Source of the DNA: Myxococcus stipitatus DSM 14675 | GTDB taxonomy: Bacteria > Myxococcota > Myxococcia > Myxococcales > Myxococcaceae | DNA length: 64,000 nt | Direction: 5' to 3' | Assembly: GCF_000331735.1 (NCBI RefSeq) | Contig: NC_020126.1 | Span: 8,249,501-8,313,500, forward strand | Part shown: positions 6,947 through 14,255 of the stretch, piece after piece | Position numbering within the stretch: the first letter of the stretch is position 1 | How the letters are laid out: each line of letters starts with the position of its first letter | Position numbers and translations under genes: made by a program | The notes under the pieces: generated by a model | The model's database searches: none | What the model saw: only the letters and a program-made list of their open reading frames with translations | Told to the model about the DNA's origin: nothing

Positions 6947-9889
6947 ATGGGCGGCGCGGCGGAGCTTTTCACGCGGCATGTCTTCCTGGACCTCGAGACG
7001 ACGGGGTTGGATCCACGTGCCGACAAAATCATCGAGTTGGGATGTCTGTTCTTCGAGAACGGGCGCGAGGTGGACCGCTTCGCGCGCATGTACTCGGCAT
7101 CCCGGCCCTTGCCGCTCACGATCCGGCGGCTGACGGGCCTGACGGACGCGGACCTCGCGGGCAAGCCCCGCTTCGGCTCCGACATGGAGGAGCTGCGACA
7201 GCGGCTCTCCGGGTGGACGGTGGTGGCGCACAACGCCCCGTTCGAGAAGGGCTTCCTGCCTGACTTGTTGGGGCCCATCCGCGCGCCGGTGCTCGACTCG
7301 TGCGAGCTGATGCACTACCTGCACCCGGAGCTGCCCAGCCACTCGCTGGAGTCGCTCTTGCGCTGGGCGGGGCTGGGCGTCCGCCAGCCTCACCGCGCGC
7401 TGTCGGACTGCGAGGCGGTGTACGCCGTGCTCGTGCAGACGATGGAGCGCATGGTGCGCGACGGGCGCGGCGAGGACGTGTCGGACCTCCTGGCCACGTT
7501 GGACCCTCGCGCGGCGCGGCGGCTGGGGCCCGCGGAGGGCGAAACCGGCGCCTTCGACTACGAGGAGTGGCCGCTCCTGGATTTGCTGTCGCGGCTGGCG
7601 GAAGCCTGTCGCGCCGTGCCCGCGCCGCTGAAGCTGGAGACCCAAGGGTTCTTGCGCGGGAAGCCGGAGCGGAGGCGGGCGGCGGGTGTCGCGGCCCTCG
7701 TCGAGCCGGAGGCGGATGCGCCCGTGCTGCCCGTTCGCGCCGACGAGGTGACGTCGGTGCTGGGTGCTGGTGGAGCGCTGGAGCGGCGCGAGGAGTCCTT
7801 CAAGAGCCGACCCGCGCAGCTCGACATGGCTCTCGCGGTGGCGCGTGCGCTGTCGGAGGGTGAGCAGGTGGCGGTAGAGGCGGGCACGGGCACGGGCAAG
7901 TCGCTCGCGTACCTGACGCCGGCCGCGCTGTTCGCGGCGCGAAACGGGCGCAAAGTCGGCGTGGCGCCTCACACGAAGACACTGCAGGACCAGTTGCTGG
8001 AGAAGGATCTGCCCCGCCTGCACCGGGCCATGGGCGGCACGTTCGGCTACGCGCTGCTCAAGGGACAGTCGAACTACCTGTGCCGGCGCCGGGCGCTGGA
8101 GGCAACGCGGGTGGAGCCGGGCATGGGGCACTCGGCGCGCGCGCCCCGGGCGTACCTGCGGGCGTACATGCGCCGCAGCCTGGACGGAGACCTGGACCGG
8201 CTGAGCCACTGGTTCCGGGAGCGCTTCCCGGTGCTGATGGGGTTGATGCCCGCGGTGCGGTCCGAGGCCGCGACGACGCTGGGCGAGAAGTGCCCGCATC
8301 ACCACCGGTGCTTCTACCACTCGGCGGTGGCGCAGGCGCGCGAGGCGGATGTGCTGGTCATCAACCAGTCGCTCGCCTTCGCCTGGCCCGCGCGCTACCC
8401 GAAGATGGAGCACCTGATTCTCGACGAGGCGCACGAAGTCGAGGACGTGGCCACCACCGCGCTCACCGTGGAGCTGTCGGACCTGGCCTTCCATCGGCTC
8501 ACCGAGCGACTGCATGGGCGCGATGGACGCCATGGGCTCTTCGCCGAGCTTCGCCGCGCACTCGTCGGCTCCCGGCGTGAGGAGTCTCGGGCGCTGATGG
8601 GTCAGGTGGAGGACGCGCTGCGCCGGCTGATGGATGAGGCTCGAGACCTGGGCGCGCGGGTGACGGAGCTGTGTGAGCCCTCGGCCACGACAGCGGGCGA
8701 GGACCCGGATGAAGGCGCGTATGCGCCCGAGCTCCGGGTGACGGAGGCCGTGCGCGCGCTTCCCACCTGGGCCCCCGTGCGCGAGGGACTCGAGCTGGTG
8801 CGTGGTGCGCTCCAGGCGCTCCACACGCTGCTCGCGGTGCGGGTGCTGGAGGCGCTGCCCGAGCTGGCCGCGCGGATGCCCGCGTTGGAGCGCGAGCTGT
8901 CGGGTGGAACCACGGAGCTGGGGGAACTGGCGACGCTGGCGCAGGAGCTCTCGGGTGAGGCGGCGGCGGGGCGGTGCTACTCGGCCACGGCGGAGCCTCG
9001 GCGTCAGCGATGGAGCGTGGGGGCTCAGCCCGTGGATGTGTCGTTCCATGTGTCGCGCGACTTCGCGGCGAGCAAGCGCGCGCTGGTGCTGACGTCCGCG
9101 ACGCTGGGGCCCAGCAGCGGGAGTGGGACACCGTTCGTGCTGAAGCGGCTGGGACTCGACGGACGCGGTGATGCGCCCGCGCCCAGGTTGCTGCGAGCCC
9201 CCTCTCCCTTCCAACTGCACGAGCAGGCGCTGGTGGTGCTCGTCACGGACGCGCCTCGTGCGCATGAAGAGCCCTTCGTCGAGTGGGCCGCGACGCGCAT
9301 CTCCGGCCTCGCGCAGACGATGGGTGGGCGACTCCTGGGCTTGTTCGCCTCCACGCGTCGGATGGACCGCGTGGGCGCGGAGGCTCGGGCCCGGCTGGAG
9401 CCGCTGGGAATCGAAGTGCTCCGGCAATCGCGAGGGCACAGCCGCTCGCTGGCGGCTCGGCAGGAGCGCGACACGGGCACGGTGTTGCTGGGCACGAAGA
9501 GCTTCTGGCAGGGCGTGGATATCCCAGGCCGAGGCGTGGGCTGTGTCTTCATCGACAAGCTCCCGCTGGAGCCCGCGCTTCGCCCGCTGGTGGCGGCTCG
9601 CGAGGAGCCTTTCGCCCGCTCGGGCAACGAGTACCAGGGCTTCCTCCAGTACCGGCTGCCGAGGGCGCTGCTGCTCCTGAGGCAGGGCGTGGGCCGACTC
9701 ATCCGCTCCACCACGGACCGAGGCGTTGTCATCATCGCGGACCCGGGACACCCCAGCTATCGCGCGCACCTGCTCGAAGCGCTCGACGGCTACCACGTGG
9801 AGGCCTTGCCCTGGGCACAGGCCCGGCTGCGCATCCACGCGGTCCTCAAGCAGACGGGACTCACCGCGGACCTGCTCTCGACTCAGTGA
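6947..9889 (+). CDS. Exonuclease-DinG-family helicase fusion
   Basis: A 980-residue protein combining a DEDDh 3'-5' exonuclease (about 10-175) with an XPD/DinG superfamily 2 helicase. Exonuclease motifs: FLDLETTGLD, AHNAPFEKGF and HRALSDCEA. Helicase motifs: Walker A AGTGTGKS (about 312-319), DEAH at 493-496, and C-terminal motifs around LLGTKSFWQGVDIPG and QGVGRLIRS. The architecture is that of DinG of Bacillus and many deltaproteobacteria, proposed to act in DNA repair. Only three of four expected Fe-S cysteines are evident (C379, C449, C455); the position two residues before Gly446 is Thr. Start is the ATG of MGGAAELFTRH. Confidence 0.92.
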   Translation: MGGAAELFTRHVFLDLETTGLDPRADKIIELGCLFFENGREVDRFARMYSASRPLPLTIRRLTGLTDADLAGKPRFGSDMEELRQRLSGWTVVAHNAPFEKGFLPDLLGPIRAPVLDSCELMHYLHPELPSHSLESLLRWAGLGVRQPHRALSDCEAVYAVLVQTMERMVRDGRGEDVSDLLATLDPRAARRLGPAEGETGAFDYEEWPLLDLLSRLAEACRAVPAPLKLETQGFLRGKPERRRAAGVAALVEPEADAPVLPVRADEVTSVLGAGGALERREESFKSRPAQLDMALAVARALSEGEQVAVEAGTGTGKSLAYLTPAALFAARNGRKVGVAPHTKTLQDQLLEKDLPRLHRAMGGTFGYALLKGQSNYLCRRRALEATRVEPGMGHSARAPRAYLRAYMRRSLDGDLDRLSHWFRERFPVLMGLMPAVRSEAATTLGEKCPHHHRCFYHSAVAQAREADVLVINQSLAFAWPARYPKMEHLILDEAHEVEDVATTALTVELSDLAFHRLTERLHGRDGRHGLFAELRRALVGSRREESRALMGQVEDALRRLMDEARDLGARVTELCEPSATTAGEDPDEGAYAPELRVTEAVRALPTWAPVREGLELVRGALQALHTLLAVRVLEALPELAARMPALERELSGGTTELGELATLAQELSGEAAAGRCYSATAEPRRQRWSVGAQPVDVSFHVSRDFAASKRALVLTSATLGPSSGSGTPFVLKRLGLDGRGDAPAPRLLRAPSPFQLHEQALVVLVTDAPRAHEEPFVEWAATRISGLAQTMGGRLLGLFASTRRMDRVGAEARARLEPLGIEVLRQSRGHSRSLAARQERDTGTVLLGTKSFWQGVDIPGRGVGCVFIDKLPLEPALRPLVAAREEPFARSGNEYQGFLQYRLPRALLLLRQGVGRLIRSTTDRGVVIIADPGHPSYRAHLLEALDGYHVEALPWAQARLRIHAVLKQTGLTADLLSTQ

Positions 9890-10000
9890 GAGTGGATTCG
9901 TCTCGTGACACGGACCTCTTCAAGCCTTCGTGGGACTGCTTTCACGAGGCTTGCGCGCATTGTTCGCCGAGGCGCCTGAGCACGTCCCTGGCGCGCCCCT

Positions 10001-10019
10001 TGCTCGAGTGCATCGAGCA
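10001..10019. terminator. Short perfect inverted repeat after the DinG-type gene
   Basis: TGCTCGA (10001-10007) and TCGAGCA (10013-10019) form a 7-bp perfect stem with a 5-nt loop, 110 bp after the helicase stop and 38 bp before the next ATG. No T-run follows. It could be an operator or part of a terminator. The rest of 9890-10056 shows nothing further. Confidence 0.25.
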
Positions 10020-10056
10020 TTGACGCGCGAGGCGGCCACCTCCACGCTTTCTCGGC

Positions 10057-10959
10057 ATGGGATGGAGCGCGGACAGAGTTCGTGGTGGGGCCTTCCCTCG
10101 GGCACCTACTCAGGCGGCGTGGGATGCGATGGGGCCCGAGGAACGGGAAGAGGTCGTGGAATCACTGCCCGGCGAAGTCACGGACCGGGAGATGTCTCCG
10201 CCGGAGGGAGACCGGCACCAGGACGCGAGGCACCGCGTCCTCGACATCCTCAGGGGCCACTTCGACCGACGGAAGCGGTCGATGTACATCGGCTCCGAGC
10301 TGCCGGTGTACTACCCGGGCGAGCGGCGCTTCGCGCCTGACTTGCTGGTGGTGTTCGATGTCGAGCCGCACAGCCGCGAGAAGTGGCTGGTGAGCTACGA
10401 GGGCAAGGGCCTGGACTGGGTGATGGAGGTCCACTCCGGAGGCGACCGGAAGAAGGACGCCGTCTACAACGTGCGGCGCTACGCCCGGCTCGGAGTCCCC
10501 GAGTACTTCATCTACGACAGGGCTCGCGAACAGCTCCTGGGCTACCGGCTGAAGGCGCGGGGCTCGAGGACCTACTCACGCATCCCCGAGAAGCGGGGAC
10601 GGCTCAGGTCGAAGGTGCTGGGCATCGACTTCGAGCTTCGCGATGACCAGGTGTTCCTGTGGACAGGCCCGACCCTGCTGCTCGAACCCATGGAGATGGT
10701 GGAGCAGCTCAAGGCGCGCGTGGCGAAGGCCAGCCAGCGCGCCGATGAGGAGCTCCGCATGCGTCGCGAGGAGGCACGACGACGCAGGAACACCGTGCGC
10801 CGTCTAGCCTCCGAGGCTGAGCGTCTTTCCTCGGAGACTCGCCGTCGACAGAGGGCGGAACGCGCGCTGGAGGAGTCCAATCAGCGCGCCAAGGATGCCG
10901 AGCAGAAGCTCGCGGCGATGAAGGCGGAGCTGCGCAAGCTGCGGTCCCGCCCTCACTGA
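10057..10959 (+). CDS. Uma2-family (DUF820) putative nuclease-fold protein
   Basis: A 300-residue protein with a PD-(D/E)XK-type Uma2 domain (about 25-200). The domain shows an early SPPEGDRHQDA segment, the RFAPDLLVVFDV strand carrying the Pro-Asp pair, WVMEVHSGGD (Glu in place of the usual E-x-K core), and YARLGVPEYFIYD. The C-terminal 80 residues are a charged coiled coil rich in Arg/Glu, as in many myxobacterial members, which are present in large paralogous sets of unproven function. Start could be ATG 10057 or the internal ATG 10129; I prefer 10057 because the TQAAWDAMGPEERE segment is typical of the family N-terminus. Confidence 0.8.
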   Translation: MGWSADRVRGGAFPRAPTQAAWDAMGPEEREEVVESLPGEVTDREMSPPEGDRHQDARHRVLDILRGHFDRRKRSMYIGSELPVYYPGERRFAPDLLVVFDVEPHSREKWLVSYEGKGLDWVMEVHSGGDRKKDAVYNVRRYARLGVPEYFIYDRAREQLLGYRLKARGSRTYSRIPEKRGRLRSKVLGIDFELRDDQVFLWTGPTLLLEPMEMVEQLKARVAKASQRADEELRMRREEARRRRNTVRRLASEAERLSSETRRRQRAERALEESNQRAKDAEQKLAAMKAELRKLRSRPH

Positions 10960-10969
10960 CCTCGCGGCC

Positions 10970-11707
10970 TCAGCCCTCCAGCCGCGCGCGGAAGCGGGAC
11001 TCGAGCGCACGCAGCTCCGCGAGAGGCTCGCCCGAGAGGCCCGAGCGCTCCGCGGCCTCGAGCGCCTGCGCCAGGCTCTTCACGTCCTCTTCGCTCTGGT
11101 CCTTGAGCTTCTGCATCATGCTCCGCGTCGCGTCGAACAGCTCACGCAGCTCGTCGCCTTCGCGCAGACCGTACGGAGGCGGCTGCAGCTTGCCCGCCGA
11201 CACATCCGTCACCATGCGGCGGATGCGCAGCAGGGGCCCCGCCAGCCGGTGCGTCACCACGATGGTGCCCAGCGCCACCACGACGAGGAAGCCCACCAGG
11301 AAGGCGCCCAGCACCCACCACGTCACGCGCTGGCGCCACTCCAGCTCCGCGCGCTGCGCGACAATCTCGGCGCGCTCCGCTTCGTAGGCCGCGTCGATGC
11401 CGCTCGCCTTCTCCCGGAAGGTGGCCTCGAAGGACGGGTCATCCATGCGCGCCAGCAGCTCGTTGGAGAGCGTGGCACCAGACAGCTCCCGGCTCACCTC
11501 CGCCGCGCGCGAGCGGGCCTCCACCGCCGCCGCCGTCTCGCGCATCAGCGTCCGGGCCGACCGCACCAGGAACACCCCCAGCAAGGCCGACAGCACCAAC
11601 GTCACGCCCACCATGTACGCGGTCAACTTGAGCTGGAAGCTCGTATCCAGCAGGAAGTTGCGCCAGCGGCGCCTCGGGGCCGTCGTCCGCGCCGTGCTCG
11701 TCGTCAT
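10970..11707 (-). CDS. HAMP-domain membrane protein without kinase or cyclase output
   Basis: A 245-residue inner-membrane protein with one transmembrane helix near 22-42, a periplasmic helical segment of about 85 residues, a second helix near 128-150 (WVLGAFLVGFLVVVALGTIV), a HAMP domain (about 150-205) and a C-terminal helical tail. No histidine kinase, GGDEF or methyl-accepting domain follows, so it is a truncated-looking sensor or a scaffold. Its ATG overlaps the stop of the upstream HEAT-repeat gene as ATGA, implying translational coupling. Most of the longer in-frame reading frame upstream is antisense filler. Confidence 0.82.
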   Translation of the reverse strand: MTTSTARTTAPRRRWRNFLLDTSFQLKLTAYMVGVTLVLSALLGVFLVRSARTLMRETAAAVEARSRAAEVSRELSGATLSNELLARMDDPSFEATFREKASGIDAAYEAERAEIVAQRAELEWRQRVTWWVLGAFLVGFLVVVALGTIVVTHRLAGPLLRIRRMVTDVSAGKLQPPPYGLREGDELRELFDATRSMMQKLKDQSEEDVKSLAQALEAAERSGLSGEPLAELRALESRFRARLEG

Positions 11708-12459
11708 GTCTCGTTGCTCCACTCGAAGGTTTCCGCGGCTTCCTCCACCGCTCGGGGCACCAGTGCCTTGAGGAGGTCCGCGGGCTGCGCGCCCCCGGCC
11801 TTCACATCCACCTGCCCTAGCAGCGACAGGTCCGGGTAGCTCATGCAAACGATGGCCACCCGCAAGCCTCCTCCCTCCAATGCATGAACCTCCGGGGTGA
11901 TGCGATAGCCACTCACCCCCAGCTTCTTCAGCGCGCCCTTCGCCGCGGACTTGGACTCCTTGGCGGGCGCCAGCATCGCGCCCCGGCGTACCAGTCTCGA
12001 GCGAAGCCGGGCCTCGGTGGCCTTCACCAGCTCCGCGGGCAACGTGCGCGTGAGGTCCTTCATCCCATCCACCACGATGTAGAAGCGCGGAGGACGCGAC
12101 TGATACGCCTTCAGCGAGCCCACCGCCTCCTGCACAGCAGTCTTCACCGCCGCGTCCGGCTCCGTCTTGTGCGCCTCCAGACACGGCAGCGCGGAGACCT
12201 CCTGGAGCTTCGCCAGCGCCTTGGCGACGGCCGCCCGCACCAACTCGCTGGGGTCCTTCAGGGCGCCACACAGCGGGGCCACGGCCTCCGGGTCCTCCGT
12301 GGCCCCCAGCACCAGCGCCGCCTGCGAGCGCGAGCGAGGGTCCTTGCCCTGCTGCAGCTGGCGTCCCAGGAACGAAATCCGGGTATCCCCCTGGGCCAGG
12401 GACACGCAGGGCGTGAACAGCAACAGCAGCAGGAGGAGGGAATGAGGGGGCAGCCGCAT
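11704..12459 (-). CDS. Exported HEAT-repeat protein
   Basis: A 251-residue protein with a clear signal peptide (LLLLLLLFTPCVSLAQG) and HEAT-type repeats at about 35-115 (RSQAALVLGATEDPEAVAPL, then ELVRAAVAKALAKL, then AVKTAVQEAVGSL). A C-terminal beta-rich region (about 120-240) begins RFYIVVDGMKDLT. Probably periplasmic; function unknown. It is the first gene of a two-gene operon with the HAMP protein. The pairing suggests a periplasmic partner for the HAMP protein's sensory loop, which is inference only. Confidence 0.78.
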   Translation of the reverse strand: MRLPPHSLLLLLLLFTPCVSLAQGDTRISFLGRQLQQGKDPRSRSQAALVLGATEDPEAVAPLCGALKDPSELVRAAVAKALAKLQEVSALPCLEAHKTEPDAAVKTAVQEAVGSLKAYQSRPPRFYIVVDGMKDLTRTLPAELVKATEARLRSRLVRRGAMLAPAKESKSAAKGALKKLGVSGYRITPEVHALEGGGLRVAIVCMSYPDLSLLGQVDVKAGGAQPADLLKALVPRAVEEAAETFEWSNET

Positions 12460-12618
12460 GGCGGGGAACGACTCGCAGTGTAGCCCTGTGTGCCCGGTGA
12501 CGAACAGTTACCCGGCAGGCAGGGCACGCACACCCACCTTCCCGGCGCTCGTAGGCGCGGTGGATCCGACAAGAGGCCATCCTGGGGTAACGTGCGCCCG
12601 TCCAGGAGGGCATGCCCG

Positions 12619-13404
12619 GTGTCATTCGCTTCCCGGTTGGAAGGTTTGCTGCAGCAAGTGGGGTTGAGCGGCGTGGTGGAAGAGGTGCGTTCGCGGCTGG
12701 GCTACACACGCCCGCAGCCGCCGCCCTCTCGCAATGGCGCCACGCACGCCGCCCCTCCGCCCGTGGCCCGGAAGGAAGCCCCCGCCGCAGCCCCCGCGCC
12801 TCCCGGCGTGGCGGAGCCCACACGCGTCGAACGCACGCCCCGGCCCCGCCCCGTCGCGGAAGCCGAAGCGGAGCCGCTGCCCCTCGAGGCCTCGGCCCCC
12901 GAAGCCCCCGCTCCTCGCGCCGCCAAGGCCAAGAAGGCCCGGACCGCCACCAAGGCCCCCAAGGTCAAGGTCGCCTCCGCCAAGGCCCCCAAGGCCAAGG
13001 CCAGCGGCAAGAGCCCGACCCGGAGCAAGGCGCGCGAGAAGAAGCCCGAGGCCTCCGCCGCCGACTCCCACCAGGCCGTGGGCCAGCTCGTGGATGCGCT
13101 GCGAGCCCATCCCCGCCACGAGGAGCTGCGCGCCGCGGGCAAGCTGAAGGATCAGCTCGTGCGGTCGCTGATTCCCCTCTACCTCGCCCGGGCCATGGAG
13201 CTGGACATGGAGGTGACGTCGGGGACCACGTCCCGCTTCTGGGGTGAGCTCGGCATCAGCTACGCCGCCCCCAACGCGGCCAAGGCCCTGCGCCTGCATG
13301 CCGGTTACGCCCAGGACACGAAGAAGGGCAAGGCCATCACGCCCAAGGGCGTCCAGTACGTCGAGGAGACCCTCAAGAAGCAGCGCGAGGGCGCCTCGGC
13401 CTGA
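12619..13404 (+). CDS. Lys/Ala/Pro-rich protein with conserved C-terminal domain, unknown
   Basis: A 261-residue protein from a GTG start preceded by a strong AGGAGG (12604-12609). Earlier in-frame starts would have no such site. A short N-terminal helical piece (SFASRLEGLLQQVGL) is followed by a Pro/Ala segment, then a strongly basic AK/KA-rich stretch (about 110-165: KAKKARTATKAPKVKV and similar) resembling histone H1-type tails. The C-terminal domain of about 95 residues begins QAVGQLVDALRAHPRHEE and is unknown to me. The basic tail suggests nucleic-acid binding; this is not proven. Confidence 0.75.
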   Translation: MSFASRLEGLLQQVGLSGVVEEVRSRLGYTRPQPPPSRNGATHAAPPPVARKEAPAAAPAPPGVAEPTRVERTPRPRPVAEAEAEPLPLEASAPEAPAPRAAKAKKARTATKAPKVKVASAKAPKAKASGKSPTRSKAREKKPEASAADSHQAVGQLVDALRAHPRHEELRAAGKLKDQLVRSLIPLYLARAMELDMEVTSGTTSRFWGELGISYAAPNAAKALRLHAGYAQDTKKGKAITPKGVQYVEETLKKQREGASA

Positions 13405-13685
13405 GCCTTCCGGCCCCCCGCGCACTGTCCGCGGGCGGGCACTTCGAGGTCGTCGCGGACCGCCAGGGGTTGACTGGCGAACGGCCTTCCGGGCCCCGCG
13501 ACGGAGCAACTGGCCCCCATCGGGATGCCTCCTAGATTGGCGCGAGCGATGGCCACGACGCGCCCTTCTGCCAGGAGGTCCTCCCCGCTTCGCCGCGCAC
13601 CACAGCTCGGGACGGGGAGCGCGCGCGACGTGTGCCTCCCGGACGGGCGGGCCTCCCGTGACGGCGGGACGGCGCGGGGTGGGGC
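13405..13685. other. Intergenic region without recognised features
   Basis: 281 bp between the Lys/Ala-rich gene and the hexapeptide transferase. Reading frames across it are shadows without a good ribosome-binding site. I see no convincing terminator, RNA or repeat. Confidence 0.5.
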
Positions 13686-14126
13686 ATGGGGCCGGATGCA
13701 CTGACGTTCTACCGAGCCGCGAGGCGCCTGCGACACCTGGGCGTGCCCTTGCTGCCCGCCTGGGTCTCCGCCGTGGGTGACCGCCTGCTGCACAGCCATG
13801 TCGACATCGACGCGAGGCTGCATGCCTCCGTGGGCCTGGGCTACGGCGGCGTGGGCGTGGTGGTCGCGCCGGGGGTCGAGGTGGGCGAGGGCAGCTTCCT
13901 CTCGCAGAACGTGAGCGTGGAGCCGCGGCTCGGGGAGGCGGAGGCGCCTCGCATCGGTCGCAACGTCTACGTGGGCGTGGGAGCTCAAATCATCGGCCCG
14001 GTGACGGTGGGAGACGACGCGGTGATTGGCGCCGGAGCCCTGGTGACGGCGGATGTCCCGCCCAGGGCGGTGGTGGTGGGAGACCCCGCCCGGGTGGTCA
14101 AGTACAAGCCCGCGAGACAGCACTGA
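13686..14126 (+). CDS. Hexapeptide-repeat (left-handed beta-helix) acyltransferase, serine O-acetyltransferase-like
   Basis: A 146-residue protein with imperfect [LIV]GxxxxI hexapeptide turns: GVGVVVAPGVEVGEGS, PRIGRNVYVGVGAQIIG and PVTVGDDAVIGAGALV, ending in the PPRAVVVGDPARVVK motif common to CysE/WbbJ-like acetyltransferases. It is short: the N-terminal helical domain of true CysE is missing, so it may acetylate a sugar or another small molecule instead. No pathway genes are adjacent. The stop codon abuts a 9-bp inverted repeat. Confidence 0.82.
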   Translation: MGPDALTFYRAARRLRHLGVPLLPAWVSAVGDRLLHSHVDIDARLHASVGLGYGGVGVVVAPGVEVGEGSFLSQNVSVEPRLGEAEAPRIGRNVYVGVGAQIIGPVTVGDDAVIGAGALVTADVPPRAVVVGDPARVVKYKPARQH

Positions 14127-14160
14127 CGGGCCCCTCCCCTGTCCCCTCTCCAGGGGCCCG
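14127..14160 (+). terminator. Possible terminator hairpin after the acyltransferase
   Basis: Perfect 9-bp inverted repeat CGGGCCCCT (14127-14135) and AGGGGCCCG (14152-14160), starting right after the stop codon and ahead of alaS. No T-run follows, so intrinsic termination is uncertain. Confidence 0.4.
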
Positions 14161-14255
14161 GGCGTGTCGGAATCCCGCCGCCCGGGTCGTCCGGCCGTCC
14201 CATGCAAACTCCAAGAACTCCTGCGCGGCCTCCTCTTGTGGCATATACCCACACC

